A stretch of DNA of 64,000 nucleotides, from IMG/VR virus record IMGVR_UViG_3300035117_000094, positions 1 to 64,000 of that record; one strand, given 5' to 3'. This DNA comes from a virus. A program made the translations under genes and the position numbers. Under the pieces are notes generated by a model. The model was not told the origin of the DNA, made no database searches, and was given only the letters and a program-made list of their open reading frames with translations. Positions 1-7,726 of this stretch are shown piece after piece. The first letter of the stretch is position 1; each line of letters begins with the position of its first letter.

Positions 1-180
1 GTCCTGCCATTCGAATGGTCAAAAAAACCGCCTTCTCATATGCGAGAACGTGCTTACCAATATCGTTAGCTAGAGTAATTACTGCGCTTGGTAGGCGCAT
101 TCTCTTTAATGGAAACGAGCTTATCGATTTAGCTTGGCTATGCTATCGCATACGGCTAGCGCCATTGGCTCGGCATGAGA

Positions 181-417
181 GTGCGCTTACCACGCAGCCA
201 CCCATGCCCTTACCACATAGGCAGCATGCCCCTACCACGTAGCCACCCATGCCCTTACCACATAGGCAGCATGCGCCTACCACGTAGCCACCCGTGCCCT
301 TACCACATAGGCAGCATGCGCCTACCACGTAGCCACCCGTGCCCTTACCACATAGGCAGCATGCGCCTACCACGTAGCCACCCGTGCCCTTACCACATAG
401 GCAGCATGCCCCTACCG
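181..417. repeat. 45-bp tandem repeat array
   Basis: Nearly five copies of a 45-bp unit begin at 204, 249, 294, 339 and 384, with a degenerate half unit at 181-203. Each unit is two related halves of about 22 and 23 bp, each containing a TTACC or CTACC core followed by A(C/T)GTAG or ACATAG, so a similar word recurs about every two helical turns. Copies differ at only one or two positions. Because 45 is divisible by three, repetitive frames stay open on both strands, but none looks like a real protein. Iteron-like protein binding is an inference. Confidence 0.9.
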
Positions 418-432
418 CACCATGGCTATGGC

Positions 433-498
433 CTTACCTCGCAGGCAGGCCACCATTACCGCATAAGCAGCATGCCCTTACCTCGCAGGCAGGCCACC
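433..498. repeat. 44-bp direct repeat, diverged from the array
   Basis: A 22-bp word beginning CTTACCTCGCAGG occurs at 433 and again at 477. It sits just downstream of the main 45-bp array, shares its CTTACC core and roughly its period, and is probably a diverged extension of it. Confidence 0.75.
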
Positions 499-600
499 GT
501 TACCGCCACTTGCAACCCCCGTTCTGCCTAACCCTGGCTGGCATTCCCGCCATGGCAGAATGCCGTTACCGCACTCGCAGCTAAGTTACCGCCAGGTAGT

Positions 601-715
601 GAGAACGCCGTTCTCCGTTAACGCAATACACCGTTCCAAGCGCTCACAGCGCCATGGCGCTGCGCGACCCCCGTTTGCATGCCCGTACCCGTAACGCACT
701 GAGAACGTCATTCTC
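601..715. promoter_or_regulatory. Two GAGAACG palindromes 100 bp apart
   Basis: Positions 601-615 read GAGAACGCCGTTCTC, a perfect 7-1-7 palindrome. Positions 701-715 read GAGAACGTCATTCTC, the same site with one imperfect arm. A related TTCTC-N6-GAGAA arrangement occurs near 33-48. The exact 100-bp spacing and shared arms suggest operator sites for a dimeric regulator, which has not been identified. Confidence 0.45.
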
Positions 716-1856
716 GCAGGTCAAAGGCGTATTACGCACGTGTAAACCGAACAGTCCCGCAGCGCTCGAATACACGTCGCATGCACGCGTGTTCGCTGTA
801 ACCGTGTAACCGTAGCGTAGTTCGAAATTCGCGAGTAATTACCGCCCTGGCCAGCGCTTATGTCGTGTAACCGTAAGGTGTCCGATTCCGCTGTAACCGT
901 AGGCCGCGCCTCACCTCGCAGTCATGCACGCACGGTAGCTAGCCGTCACGCTACGTTGAATAGCGTCGCGCGGCGCTGTAAGCCTCTGTGAGCTGCTTTC
1001 ACGCTGGCATTCAGCCCGAAACCGAGCCTGCCCCGTTAACGCGCTTCACAGTGCCCCGTAGCGCGCTACAGCCTAGGTTCCGTCCCGTACGCGCATGCGC
1101 GCGTGTCGCGTGCCCGTTCCGCCTCAGCTCGCATCTCGGCTGGCTAGTGTTCGGTAGTTCGAACATCACGCAGTCACGACAACTCACGCAAAGTAGTTTT
1201 TTCGCTCGATACAGCCCTTGACCTGCGCTTTCATCAGTGTGACCGGCGTCACATTTTCCCCGCCAACCCGCATGCGCGTTCGAATCACCCGGCCTGGCCT
1301 GCGTGTATACCCTTCACACAAGCCGTTTGACGCCGTTTTGATTATTCACAGCGTTGCCGTAGTGTTCCTCTTGTCCGGCCAGCACGGCGGACACGGAGCA
1401 AGCGGAAGCTCTCCACGAGCCGGCCTAGAGTCTGCGCGCTACGCACGATTGGTAGAAGGCGGAAATTCGGGCCTGTATGCAAGCAAGCGGGATAGTGCCC
1501 CGTAGCTTGGCTCAAACGGGCACCAAACGCACGCTGCGCGATGACGTTGCTTGAATGGCCATATAGGCCGGCAATGAGCGGTAACCAGCAACCTAACGGC
1601 TAAGTGCGACCCCCGTTAAACAAGCTTTCGCAATGCCATGCTGCCTAGCAACCAGCGTGGTACCGCGTGAAATAACGCGCTGCGCATGCCATGCGTTCCA
1701 GCCGGTGAATACACCCGGCTCTCTCCGGTTACCGGTTCCGAGTCACTGACTCCCGTTAACCCAATGGTGAGGCTACCTACAGCCTCAATTCCTGTATGGC
1801 CCTGAATGCGCAGCGCGTGAAAGTCGCGCTTCACTACAATACGTTAGGAGTCGCAA

Positions 1857-1916
1857 ATGTGCCCTGATTGTGACCGTACGCTAGTCAATGGTCAGTGTCC
1901 CGCTTGCGATCAATAG
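1857..1916 (+). CDS. 19-residue double-CxxC mini zinc ribbon peptide
   Basis: This very small frame encodes MCPDCDRTLVNGQCPACDQ: two CxxC knuckles eight residues apart, the minimal arrangement for one structural zinc. A good Shine-Dalgarno sequence (TTAGGAG, 1844-1850) sits at normal distance from the ATG, which is the main reason to believe it. It is the first credible gene of the rightward left arm. Its function is unknown; such knuckles often bind nucleic acid or a protein partner. Its size makes chance occurrence a real alternative. Confidence 0.55.
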   Translation: MCPDCDRTLVNGQCPACDQ

Positions 1917-2249
1917 CAGTACCGCGCGCCACGGTGCCCGCAAGGGATAACCACGTAAGTCGCGCATTCCTTTGGTTAGCGTCGTTTCTGCCCCCGATTG
2001 CAGCGGATTGGCCACGTCATCGCATGTTGGCTGCAATTCGCCTAAGCGGATAACGAAACGCCGCTTTCCATGGGAATTCAGTTCCCTGATAGCGTGATTG
2101 CACGCGCTAAATGATCCGCAAACCGGGAAAACGGTACGTCATGGGTAACGCTCCTGTTGCGCTATGCCCGCACTGCCGGCTACAGGTAACCGGACAATTC
2201 CGCGTGCAATCACCTATCATCCGTAGTATCAGCGTAAGGAACAACCACG
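1917..2249. other. Gap without a supported gene
   Basis: A frame starting at 2111 (or 2141) contains a CPHC motif early on but has no ribosome binding site and then runs across the next gene in another frame, so it is not called. Short inverted words such as GGGAATTCAGTTCC (about 2071-2084) are present. No clear promoter or terminator is seen. Confidence 0.5.
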
Positions 2250-2537
2250 ATGGCACTCCTGCTAGAGGCTGGCCAGACAATCGGCGCTATGATCGCGTTG
2301 TGCGTGCTGCCACTTGCCTACTCCCGGACTCGCCGAGTCACGTTCGCAGTCATGGCTTTTGCCAAGCGCCGCGCGCCACGGTGGCTAGTGCCCGTACTGG
2401 TGGCTTGCGCTTTCATCCCAGGTCCCCTAGACGAGCTGCTAGTCCTAGCAGCTGTTGCCTATCCGGTTCTCAAGTCGCAGGCTAACCGCGCGGAATTCAA
2501 GTCGTGCGTTAGCGGCGCTTGGAAGGGAAGCAAGTGA
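2250..2537 (+). CDS. Small membrane protein of unknown function
   Basis: A 95-residue protein with two hydrophobic stretches (about residues 10-28 and 45-72) separated by a basic loop (SRTRR, AKRRAPRW), consistent with two membrane helices. GTAAGGA at 2234-2240 gives a good ribosome binding site before the ATG. Its stop overlaps the GTG of the next gene (GTGA), which indicates translational coupling. No family was recognised. It could be an inner-membrane protein expressed early in infection. Confidence 0.75.
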   Translation: MALLLEAGQTIGAMIALCVLPLAYSRTRRVTFAVMAFAKRRAPRWLVPVLVACAFIPGPLDELLVLAAVAYPVLKSQANRAEFKSCVSGAWKGSK

Positions 2538-2953
2538 ACACGGAATTCGTCGCTCGCGAGCGTGCCCGCATGGCACGAGAAGCGGCTGGCATCATGCCCG
2601 CATCGCTCACGGCCACGATGGAAGGGCGCGGCATGAACCGCACTCCCCCTCACGTGGCTACTCCTCAGGTCGCAGGCGTAATGGCGACTCGTCACGATGT
2701 AGACTTCACTCCGCACTCTGGTCAGCGCATGCGCCGACGCGCGTCACAGCGCCACAAGGGGCACAAGTTCACGCGGTTCGGTGCCATCGGCGCGATACCG
2801 CGCGGCGTTGCCGACACGGCTACCTCTGGCCGTGCCCGCCGCGCGAGCGATGCCGATAGCGGCGCTAGCACGTACGGTAGCCTGCCGGCGTTGCCCCCCG
2901 CTGGCATGACTGACCTGTCAATGCGGTATGAGCCAAACGGGCGGAACCTGTAA
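2534..2953 (+). CDS. Hypothetical basic protein
   Basis: The GTG at 2534 is chosen because it overlaps the upstream stop and follows GGAAGGGAAG at the right distance; an in-frame TTG at 2519 is less likely. The 139-residue product has an arginine-rich N-terminal helix-like segment, a basic centre (RMRRRASQRHKGHK, about residues 64-77) and a glycine/serine-rich tail that looks disordered. Nucleic-acid or capsid binding is possible but not shown. Confidence 0.7.
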   Translation: MNTEFVARERARMAREAAGIMPASLTATMEGRGMNRTPPHVATPQVAGVMATRHDVDFTPHSGQRMRRRASQRHKGHKFTRFGAIGAIPRGVADTATSGRARRASDADSGASTYGSLPALPPAGMTDLSMRYEPNGRNL

Positions 2954-2955
2954 CC

Positions 2956-3375
2956 ATGAGTCACTACGCGTACTCTCCCGTAGGGTACTCATTCAACGCT
3001 GATGACTACTGCCTAGACTGCATTCCGCAGGTAGCCGCGATAGCCGGTAAGGGCAACGGTGGTAACGGCAGTAAGCGCGGGGAATGCAACTGCGCGGAGT
3101 GCCGACTTGACCGCATGGCAGCGGCGCGCGGCATCAATCGCATGGATGAGCGCACCTTTGACAGTGGCGACTTTCCCAAGCACATTCCGTACCACAATGA
3201 CATTCACTCGGAATGCGGCCCTGATCACTATCAGGATGAGGATCACCCGTCTGAGTGGTCATGCTACGCGCGCTGCGGGAAATGCCACAAGGTTATCGAT
3301 GGCACGAGCAACTCGTCCGGTCCTGACACGTGCCCGTCAATGCCGGAGCCTGCCGAGACTGAGGACGACGATTAG
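2956..3375 (+). CDS. Cysteine-rich hypothetical protein
   Basis: 139 residues with three cysteine clusters: YCLDC near residue 20, CNCAEC near 46 and CYARCGKCHK near 97, plus many histidines and a strongly acidic C-terminus. The CxC/CxxC spacing suggests one or two zinc sites. It begins two bases after the preceding stop and is followed by the first long hairpin leader element. Function unknown. Confidence 0.8.
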   Translation: MSHYAYSPVGYSFNADDYCLDCIPQVAAIAGKGNGGNGSKRGECNCAECRLDRMAAARGINRMDERTFDSGDFPKHIPYHNDIHSECGPDHYQDEDHPSEWSCYARCGKCHKVIDGTSNSSGPDTCPSMPEPAETEDDD

Positions 3376-3380
3376 CACGC

Positions 3381-3470
3381 CGGCACATGGTGAGGCTGGC
3401 CAGGCGCAAGGGCGGAGCCTGCCCTTTTTGACCTGGCCAGCAACGCCACGCGCTTACGCGCTGGCAGCAA
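3381..3470 (+). promoter_or_regulatory. Long hairpin leader element, copy 1
   Basis: A perfect 10-bp stem (GCTGGCCAGG at 3395-3404, CCTGGCCAGC at 3432-3441) encloses a second hairpin (AAGGGC/GCCCTT) followed by a T run. Downstream is a small CGCGC-TTA-CGCGC hairpin. The next start codon (3502) is 61 nt after the main stem. Copies 2 and 3 share the architecture but not the stem sequence. A transcription attenuator or mRNA-stabilising leader is the simplest reading. Confidence 0.65.
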
Positions 3471-3501
3471 CCGACAGAACGCAAGGGAAGGGATAGCAGT
3501 C

Positions 3502-4005
3502 ATGCCCCGTAGCGTAACGGCAGTGGCCGATATGGCTGGCATGTGGTGGGACGCCGGCGTAGTGGAGTACGTCGGGCGGTTTGACGCGTCCGAATTCGCG
3601 CGTCGCATGCTGACCAGCACAGCGCACGCCGCACTGTGGGCCGACTCCTCGCATGATGAGGACACGGACGGGAACGGGAAGTTCACGGAGGAGATAGACG
3701 ACTACGCTAACGGCTATGCGCCGGATTACGAGGACGCGCTTCCCGACGACGCGCGAGTCCAGCTGGAAACGGATGTTGACGACTTCATTCGCTCGGCATG
3801 GGTGTACCTCACGCTTGACAACATCACTCCGGAGCAAGCGGGACACGATTTCGAGTTGTCCCGTAACGGCCACGGTGCCGGATTCTGGGACCGTGGCTAC
3901 TCGCACGGGGACGAGCTGCATTCACTCGCCGAACCGTATGGCACGTTCGGCTTGGACGTGTCCGGCCACGGTGAGGACATGACCGTTTACGGATTCCACG
4001 GCTAG
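3502..4005 (+). CDS. Conserved phage hypothetical protein
   Basis: 167 residues, acidic. The segment GHDFELSRNGHGAGFWDRG (about residues 115-133) resembles a motif I recall from many actinophage proteins of unknown function, so the gene is very probably real and conserved. AAGGGAAGGGAT upstream provides the ribosome binding site. It is the first gene after hairpin leader copy 1. No enzyme signature was recognised. Confidence 0.85.
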   Translation: MPRSVTAVADMAGMWWDAGVVEYVGRFDASEFARRMLTSTAHAALWADSSHDEDTDGNGKFTEEIDDYANGYAPDYEDALPDDARVQLETDVDDFIRSAWVYLTLDNITPEQAGHDFELSRNGHGAGFWDRGYSHGDELHSLAEPYGTFGLDVSGHGEDMTVYGFHG

Positions 4006-4006
4006 C

Positions 4007-4114
4007 ATGAATGACCAGCAACGCCGGCAACTGCACTTCTGGGTAGCCGTGCTATCCGTAGCTTGCTTCGTGCTGGGATTCACCCTAGCCCTAGCGATAA
4101 TGACAATGCCGTGA
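4007..4114 (+). CDS. 35-residue single-span membrane peptide
   Basis: A short frame immediately after the preceding gene. The product starts with a charged segment (NDQQRRQ) followed by about 24 hydrophobic residues, a clear transmembrane helix. It depends on coupling to the upstream gene because no strong ribosome binding site is visible. Function unknown. Confidence 0.55.
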   Translation: MNDQQRRQLHFWVAVLSVACFVLGFTLALAIMTMP

Positions 4115-4156
4115 GCGCACCAATCTACGCATACCAGAGCTAAGGACAATAAGCGC

Positions 4157-4336
4157 ATGCGCAAGCTTCTACTCCCTGTCATCCTGGTCACGCTATTGTC
4201 GGCCGGCATCGCCGCAGGCATGGCCGCAGCGCCATTCCTCCACTTCAACGGGGGTGACTGGTCAGCGGGCACTAACACGGCGTACTGCGGCGTGTACTGG
4301 CCGCGCGCTGATTTCTACTGCCAGCGCGCTGGCTGA
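4157..4336 (+). CDS. Small exported or membrane-anchored protein
   Basis: 59 residues: MRKLLLP start, then about 20 hydrophobic residues with alanine/glycine steps (a signal peptide or anchor) and a short extracytoplasmic part with two cysteines (YCGVYW and FYCQRAG) that could form a disulfide. TAAGGA upstream is an acceptable ribosome binding site. The three-way-junction element follows its stop. Confidence 0.6.
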   Translation: MRKLLLPVILVTLLSAGIAAGMAAAPFLHFNGGDWSAGTNTAYCGVYWPRADFYCQRAG

Positions 4337-4343
4337 CACGACT

Positions 4344-4389
4344 GCCCCGTTAACGGCGTGATGCCGCCCGATCGGATCGGGCACGGGGC
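4344..4389 (+). ncRNA. Three-way-junction leader RNA, copy 1
   Basis: P1 is GCCCCGT/ACGGGGC, P2 is CGGC-GTGAT-GCCG and P3 is CCCGAT-CGG-ATCGGG. Both P1 and P3 differ from the common version (copies 2, 3 and 6) by paired changes that keep base pairing. The ATG of the next gene is 33 nt downstream. Confidence 0.8.
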
Positions 4390-4421
4390 GCGCAGGCATC
4401 ACCTATAAGAGAGGCTCGGCA

Positions 4422-4820
4422 ATGGCAGTCATGACGTACGGTACCGATACCGGTTACCCTGCCGTGATAGACGAGGACACCAAGGCGGTTACGTTCCGAT
4501 GCGTAGCGCATCAGGTTGACCCTAGCGCATGCGCGTTGTGCGCTGCCACGGAACGTGAGGGTTTCCTGGGCAAGCACACCACGCACTATCCCGCTTACGT
4601 CAACTCCCGTGGCACGCTGGTTACCACGTTCGGGGGATTCGAGCTTGGCGTCATCATCAGGTACCGTACGGGACGCCGGCGCTGCACTCCTACGGGCGGG
4701 TACTACCGGCTGGAGTACGTGACCGTCCGGGACGCCCATGGCGGTATCTGGCACGGTGCGCACAACAGCGACGGCGGTAACCTCGTGCTGCTGCGCAAGT
4801 CACGGAAGGCGGCGAGGTAA
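4422..4820 (+). CDS. Hypothetical protein with a CxxC pair
   Basis: 132 residues. A CALCAATE motif with an upstream FRCVAH gives C...C..C around residues 27-40, a possible zinc site; the rest is beta-rich (GGYYRLEYVTVRDAHGG). GAGAGG precedes the ATG. It is the first gene after copy 1 of the three-way-junction leader and overlaps the next gene by one base (TAATG). Function unknown. Confidence 0.8.
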   Translation: MAVMTYGTDTGYPAVIDEDTKAVTFRCVAHQVDPSACALCAATEREGFLGKHTTHYPAYVNSRGTLVTTFGGFELGVIIRYRTGRRRCTPTGGYYRLEYVTVRDAHGGIWHGAHNSDGGNLVLLRKSRKAAR

Positions 4821-5299
4821 TGCCCGCGACACTGACAGAGCATCCCGGCATCGTTGACCAGGGGACGCCTCACGAATTCTACAGTCCGTTCATCAAGTGG
4901 GAAGCCGAAAGCACGTCGGGCAGGTACGGGGAAGTGCAGCGACGCGGGCGGGCAGCGCAGATCAGCGCCGCAAAGCGCGCTTGGGTCAAGGCTCACCCGG
5001 GGCATTTCCTGTTCCTCTGTGATCGCAGCTACTCTGAGACCTGGGGTTTCCTTCACCAGTCAGCATTCCGTTACCGCGTCATCAGGTGCGACGCGATTAC
5101 CGGCGACGTGAGCAGCATGAATTGCTCGGATGACCTGCGCGTTGTCTGGTATGGCAAGGAGACTCCGGCGCTGGCATGCGGCTATCACGCGGGTAACTAC
5201 CCGTGCGCGGTCTACCGTGGCCATCACATCCGCGCGGCATACGAGGCTGAGCAGTACGCGAAGCTTAACGGCAAAATCTGGAAATGGCCCTACAAGTAG
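4820..5299 (+). CDS. Hypothetical protein
   Basis: 159 residues, mixed alpha/beta in appearance, with a basic patch (RRGRAAQISAAKRAW, about residues 41-55) and an aromatic C-terminus. It starts at the overlapping TAATG junction, so it is translationally coupled to the preceding gene. No motif was recognised. Confidence 0.8.
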   Translation: MPATLTEHPGIVDQGTPHEFYSPFIKWEAESTSGRYGEVQRRGRAAQISAAKRAWVKAHPGHFLFLCDRSYSETWGFLHQSAFRYRVIRCDAITGDVSSMNCSDDLRVVWYGKETPALACGYHAGNYPCAVYRGHHIRAAYEAEQYAKLNGKIWKWPYK

Positions 5300-5311
5300 A
5301 GAGGTAATCGC

Positions 5312-5569
5312 GTGACCGGATTCGTTGGCGGTTACAGGGACATGGCCGGCATCACGAGCCGCGCTAACAGCGCACTGTGCCGGATTGAGTACATCCACGG
5401 CATGGGGCACCTTCCCCCCGCCGTGAGGCTTGCCCTGATCGCCGAGGTGATCGCGCATGAGCCGATCCTCACTGACACGTGCCCCGCCGCGTATACGGTG
5501 CGCGAGCTAGCGTGGCCTGCGCAAGGCAGCGCGCCGCGCGTCCACTGGGACGGCAGGCTAGGGCGGTGA
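5312..5569 (+). CDS. Hypothetical protein
   Basis: 85 residues from a GTG preceded by GAGAGG. Contains a helix-like centre (PPAVRLALIAEVIAHEP). Its TGA overlaps the GTG of the next gene. Function unknown. Confidence 0.7.
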   Translation: MTGFVGGYRDMAGITSRANSALCRIEYIHGMGHLPPAVRLALIAEVIAHEPILTDTCPAAYTVRELAWPAQGSAPRVHWDGRLGR

Positions 5570-5847
5570 AGATAACCACGAACAACGTCCCGCGATTCAC
5601 CGTGGACAGTTGGGATCTAACGCCGGCGGAACGCGAGGAGTTCGATTACCTGGACTGGCCGGCGCTTGATGAGGGAACCGATAGCGCGACGTTCTTCCGC
5701 TACAAGGGCACCGTTTACGGCCTTGACCAGTTCATGCGCACGGGTCAAGAGGGATGGGAGGGGTACCTCGCATTCTCCTGGTCATGTGGCCTGCTTATCC
5801 GCCTGCCAGACGAGGACACGGTGGTTGTGGGGTTCTTCTCCGGCTAG
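5566..5847 (+). CDS. Hypothetical acidic protein
   Basis: 93 residues beginning VKITTNNVPRF. The GTG at 5566 is chosen over longer in-frame starts because it forms the GTGA overlap with the upstream stop. The sequence is acidic and tyrosine/tryptophan-rich, like a small soluble domain. The second hairpin leader begins at its stop codon. Confidence 0.75.
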   Translation: MKITTNNVPRFTVDSWDLTPAEREEFDYLDWPALDEGTDSATFFRYKGTVYGLDQFMRTGQEGWEGYLAFSWSCGLLIRLPDEDTVVVGFFSG

Positions 5848-5927
5848 CGCCGGCGCACGGTGCCCTTCCGCCTGGTCCTGGCCGGCGCTGGCCAAGACCA
5901 GGCGGAACGGGACGCCGCGTGCTTACG
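5841..5927 (+). promoter_or_regulatory. Long hairpin leader element, copy 2
   Basis: A perfect 12-bp stem (TTCCGCCTGGTC at 5866-5877, GACCAGGCGGAA at 5896-5907) has a TGGCC/GGCCA inner stem and partly paired GCACG/CGTGC flanks. These 87 bp are identical to copy 3 at 7333-7419. The next start (5963) is 56 nt after the main stem. Confidence 0.75.
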
Positions 5928-5962
5928 CACGGCAATCCGATACGAGACGAGAGGAAAAGCAC

Positions 5963-6271
5963 GTGCCCGTTAAGGTACCATCGGCCGACCAGAGGGTTAC
6001 CGCGCAAGCTGCGGCTGAGTACTTCTGGCTAGTGGCCACGCGCGATGACCGCACCGTGAGCACTTACGACACGGCTTACTACATCACGGCCAAGCGCGCG
6101 TTCATCGTCGCTGTAAGGCAGGCATACGGCATCGGGGCACGACGGGCGGAACGGGTTTACGAGGCGCTTTCCGCCTACGGGCCATACGACACGCTTTCGG
6201 GCACCACGGGACGCGGCGTTGAGTCCTACGTGCAATTCGTCGTTAAGTACCCGCGAGAGAAGGTTTACTGA
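5963..6271 (+). CDS. Hypothetical protein
   Basis: 102 residues from a GTG with GAGAGGAAAAG upstream; longer in-frame starts would run into the hairpin leader and are rejected. Helical and moderately basic (AKRAFIVAVRQAYGIGARRA). Overlaps the next gene by ATGA. Function unknown. Confidence 0.75.
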   Translation: MPVKVPSADQRVTAQAAAEYFWLVATRDDRTVSTYDTAYYITAKRAFIVAVRQAYGIGARRAERVYEALSAYGPYDTLSGTTGRGVESYVQFVVKYPREKVY

Positions 6272-6669
6272 TGAGCGACGAAATGCGAGTTAGGTTCCCC
6301 GCCGGCGCGCGGGTACTGTGGACGGGCAGCAGTCCCCGCCCGTTCTCACAGAACGTGAACGCGCCGGCGAAGGTGCAAGGATGGCAGCGCGATTCCCTCA
6401 CTCGCGGCCACCTGGTCTTCTACGTGTCGCTAGACGGCGGCCCGAGCCACGCCACGGCGGGCGATTCCCAGCTGCGCTACCCGTGCCCGCAATGCGGGGA
6501 GCCGCTGGAATGGCGCGGCCCGTTTGACGGGCGGGCGGCGTCCACGGGAGTCACGGGCGGGCATGAGGGGTTCGGCGAAACGCTGATGTGCGACGCCGGC
6601 CACTGGCACGCGTTCATTCAGCTTGGCGTGATACCTCCCGAGCGCATCCTTACCGTGATCGACCTCTAG
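6271..6669 (+). CDS. Zinc-ribbon-like hypothetical protein
   Basis: 132 residues. A CPQCGEPLEW knuckle near residue 71 and a later MCDAGHWH segment provide a plausible C-C-C-H zinc site separated by a glycine-rich loop. Starts at the ATGA overlap. The three-way-junction element copy 2 follows its stop. Function unknown. Confidence 0.8.
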   Translation: MSDEMRVRFPAGARVLWTGSSPRPFSQNVNAPAKVQGWQRDSLTRGHLVFYVSLDGGPSHATAGDSQLRYPCPQCGEPLEWRGPFDGRAASTGVTGGHEGFGETLMCDAGHWHAFIQLGVIPPERILTVIDL

Positions 6670-6675
6670 CACGGA

Positions 6676-6721
6676 GCCTCGTCAACGGCGTGATGCCGCC
6701 CTGTCGAACGGGGCACGAGGC
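6676..6721 (+). ncRNA. Three-way-junction leader RNA, copy 2
   Basis: P1 GCCTCGT/ACGAGGC, P2 CGGC-GTGAT-GCCG, P3 CCCTGT-CGA-ACGGGG (one T-G wobble). The next ATG (6758) is 37 nt downstream, preceded by the conserved GCGCAAGGACAC tail. Confidence 0.8.
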
Positions 6722-6757
6722 GCGCAAGGACACCAACCACGATCGAAGGGTAATTCA

Positions 6758-7339
6758 ATGGCTTGGAACGTTTACGCGATGCGCACGGCTAACCAGGGCA
6801 AGGGCGGTCACTGGTTTGATGCGGGCGCAATGCGCTTCTTCAATGGCCGCATCAGCGGGGAGGTTCACAGCGCGGGCAAGAATGCCGGCCAGTACTTCGT
6901 GTCATCCGAGCGGTACGACGACGACACGCCGCGCCTCTACTCAGTGCGCCGGTTCGATCCTGAGACGGCCGACGTGATGGATGCCCCGGGGCATCACTTC
7001 CAGGAGTACGCGTCATTGTCCGGCGCGCACGGCGCGGCCAAGCGCGCGGCGGCCAAGGAGGCGGCGACGGGATGGTGCAAGCGAGACGCCGACGCGCATT
7101 CCGGCCACCTGAGAGGGAGTGACAAGGCGTGCCCGAACTGCGGGACAATCGCGCTGGCCAAGACGGACGAGTGGATGATCACGGGCATCGCGTCCGATGG
7201 TAACCGGGCGCGGTTCGTCATCCACGACTCGCGCGAGTTCGCCGACGTGGCCGCGCACGCTGCGGAATCGGCTGCCCGCGTGTGGGGGGAAGGCTGCCTG
7301 ATAACTAACCTCACCATGCAAGAGGCAACACGCGGCTAG
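6758..7339 (+). CDS. Conserved phage hypothetical protein
   Basis: 193 residues. The N-terminus (HWFDAGAMRFFNGRISGEV, about residues 18-36) resembles a motif I recall as common in actinophage proteins of unknown function. A CPNCG knuckle lies near residue 126 and the C-terminal half looks alpha/beta. CGAAGG upstream is the ribosome binding site. It is flanked by a leader element on each side. Confidence 0.85.
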   Translation: MAWNVYAMRTANQGKGGHWFDAGAMRFFNGRISGEVHSAGKNAGQYFVSSERYDDDTPRLYSVRRFDPETADVMDAPGHHFQEYASLSGAHGAAKRAAAKEAATGWCKRDADAHSGHLRGSDKACPNCGTIALAKTDEWMITGIASDGNRARFVIHDSREFADVAAHAAESAARVWGEGCLITNLTMQEATRG

Positions 7340-7419
7340 CGCCGGCGCACGGTGCCCTTCCGCCTGGTCCTGGCCGGCGCTGGCCAAGACCAGGCGGAAC
7401 GGGACGCCGCGTGCTTACG
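7333..7419 (+). promoter_or_regulatory. Long hairpin leader element, copy 3
   Basis: Identical over 87 bp to copy 2 (5841-5927), with the 12-bp stem at 7358-7369 and 7388-7399. The next start codon (7461) is 62 nt after the stem. Identity between copies whose flanking genes are unrelated implies recent duplication or strong constraint. Confidence 0.75.
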
Positions 7420-7460
7420 TGAATAGCACGAAACCTGCCCACATCACGAGAGGTACGACG

Positions 7461-7634
7461 ATGGACCTTGACACGCGCGCCACTGCTCCCGGTTTCTACG
7501 TGGAATCGCTGGAGGGTAACGAGTGGCTGACATTCAAGGCCGGCACGCGGAAGCGCGCCAAGCGCGCGGCCAGCCGGCGACTCCGCCACACGACGCGGGC
7601 CAAGCTCCGCCGCGCGGATTACAGCGACTTCTAG
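7461..7634 (+). CDS. Small basic hypothetical protein
   Basis: 57 residues. The ATG at 7461 follows GAGAGG and is preferred to an in-frame GTG at 7419 that lies inside the leader. The C-terminal half is very basic (KRAKRAASRRLRHTTRAKLRR), suggesting nucleic-acid binding. Function unknown. Confidence 0.7.
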   Translation: MDLDTRATAPGFYVESLEGNEWLTFKAGTRKRAKRAASRRLRHTTRAKLRRADYSDF

Positions 7635-7642
7635 CACGAGGA

Positions 7643-7688
7643 GCCTCGTTAACGGCGTGATGCCGCCCTGTCGAACGGGGCACGAGGC
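7643..7688 (+). ncRNA. Three-way-junction leader RNA, copy 3
   Basis: Same as copy 2 except for TTAA in place of TCAA between P1 and P2. The next ATG (7727) is 39 nt downstream. Confidence 0.8.
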
Positions 7689-7726
7689 GCGCAAGGCACC
7701 CCACCACATGAGAGGCATAACCAGTC

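Larger units (their letters stand above)
1..1856. other. Left non-coding region
   Basis: No open frame here has a credible ribosome binding site or phage-like protein. The first 170 bases are AT-richer than the rest of the window. The region holds 45-bp tandem repeats (181-417), a 44-bp direct repeat (433-498), two GAGAACG palindromes (601-615 and 701-715), several GTAACCGT words (about 790-910), scattered TTCGAA sites and a GTGAC-CGGC-GTCAC palindrome (1239-1252). Such arrays fit a genome end, packaging zone, origin or early promoter region; the sequence alone does not decide which. Confidence 0.6.

Noticed and set aside
181-498. CRISPR array
   Set aside because: Units are directly adjacent with no unique spacers, and no cas1/cas2 genes are present.
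143-584. Repetitive open frames on both strands across the 45-bp array
   Set aside because: They exist only because the repeat length is divisible by three; there is no ribosome binding site and the peptides are pure repeats.
1217-1360. Housekeeping promoters (TTGACC near 1218, TTGATT near 1338)
   Set aside because: No convincing -10 box at proper spacing for the first and only a weak one for the second; no gene follows closely.
2111-2485. Frame with an early CPHC motif
   Set aside because: No ribosome binding site and most of it overlaps the well-supported gene at 2250 in another frame.
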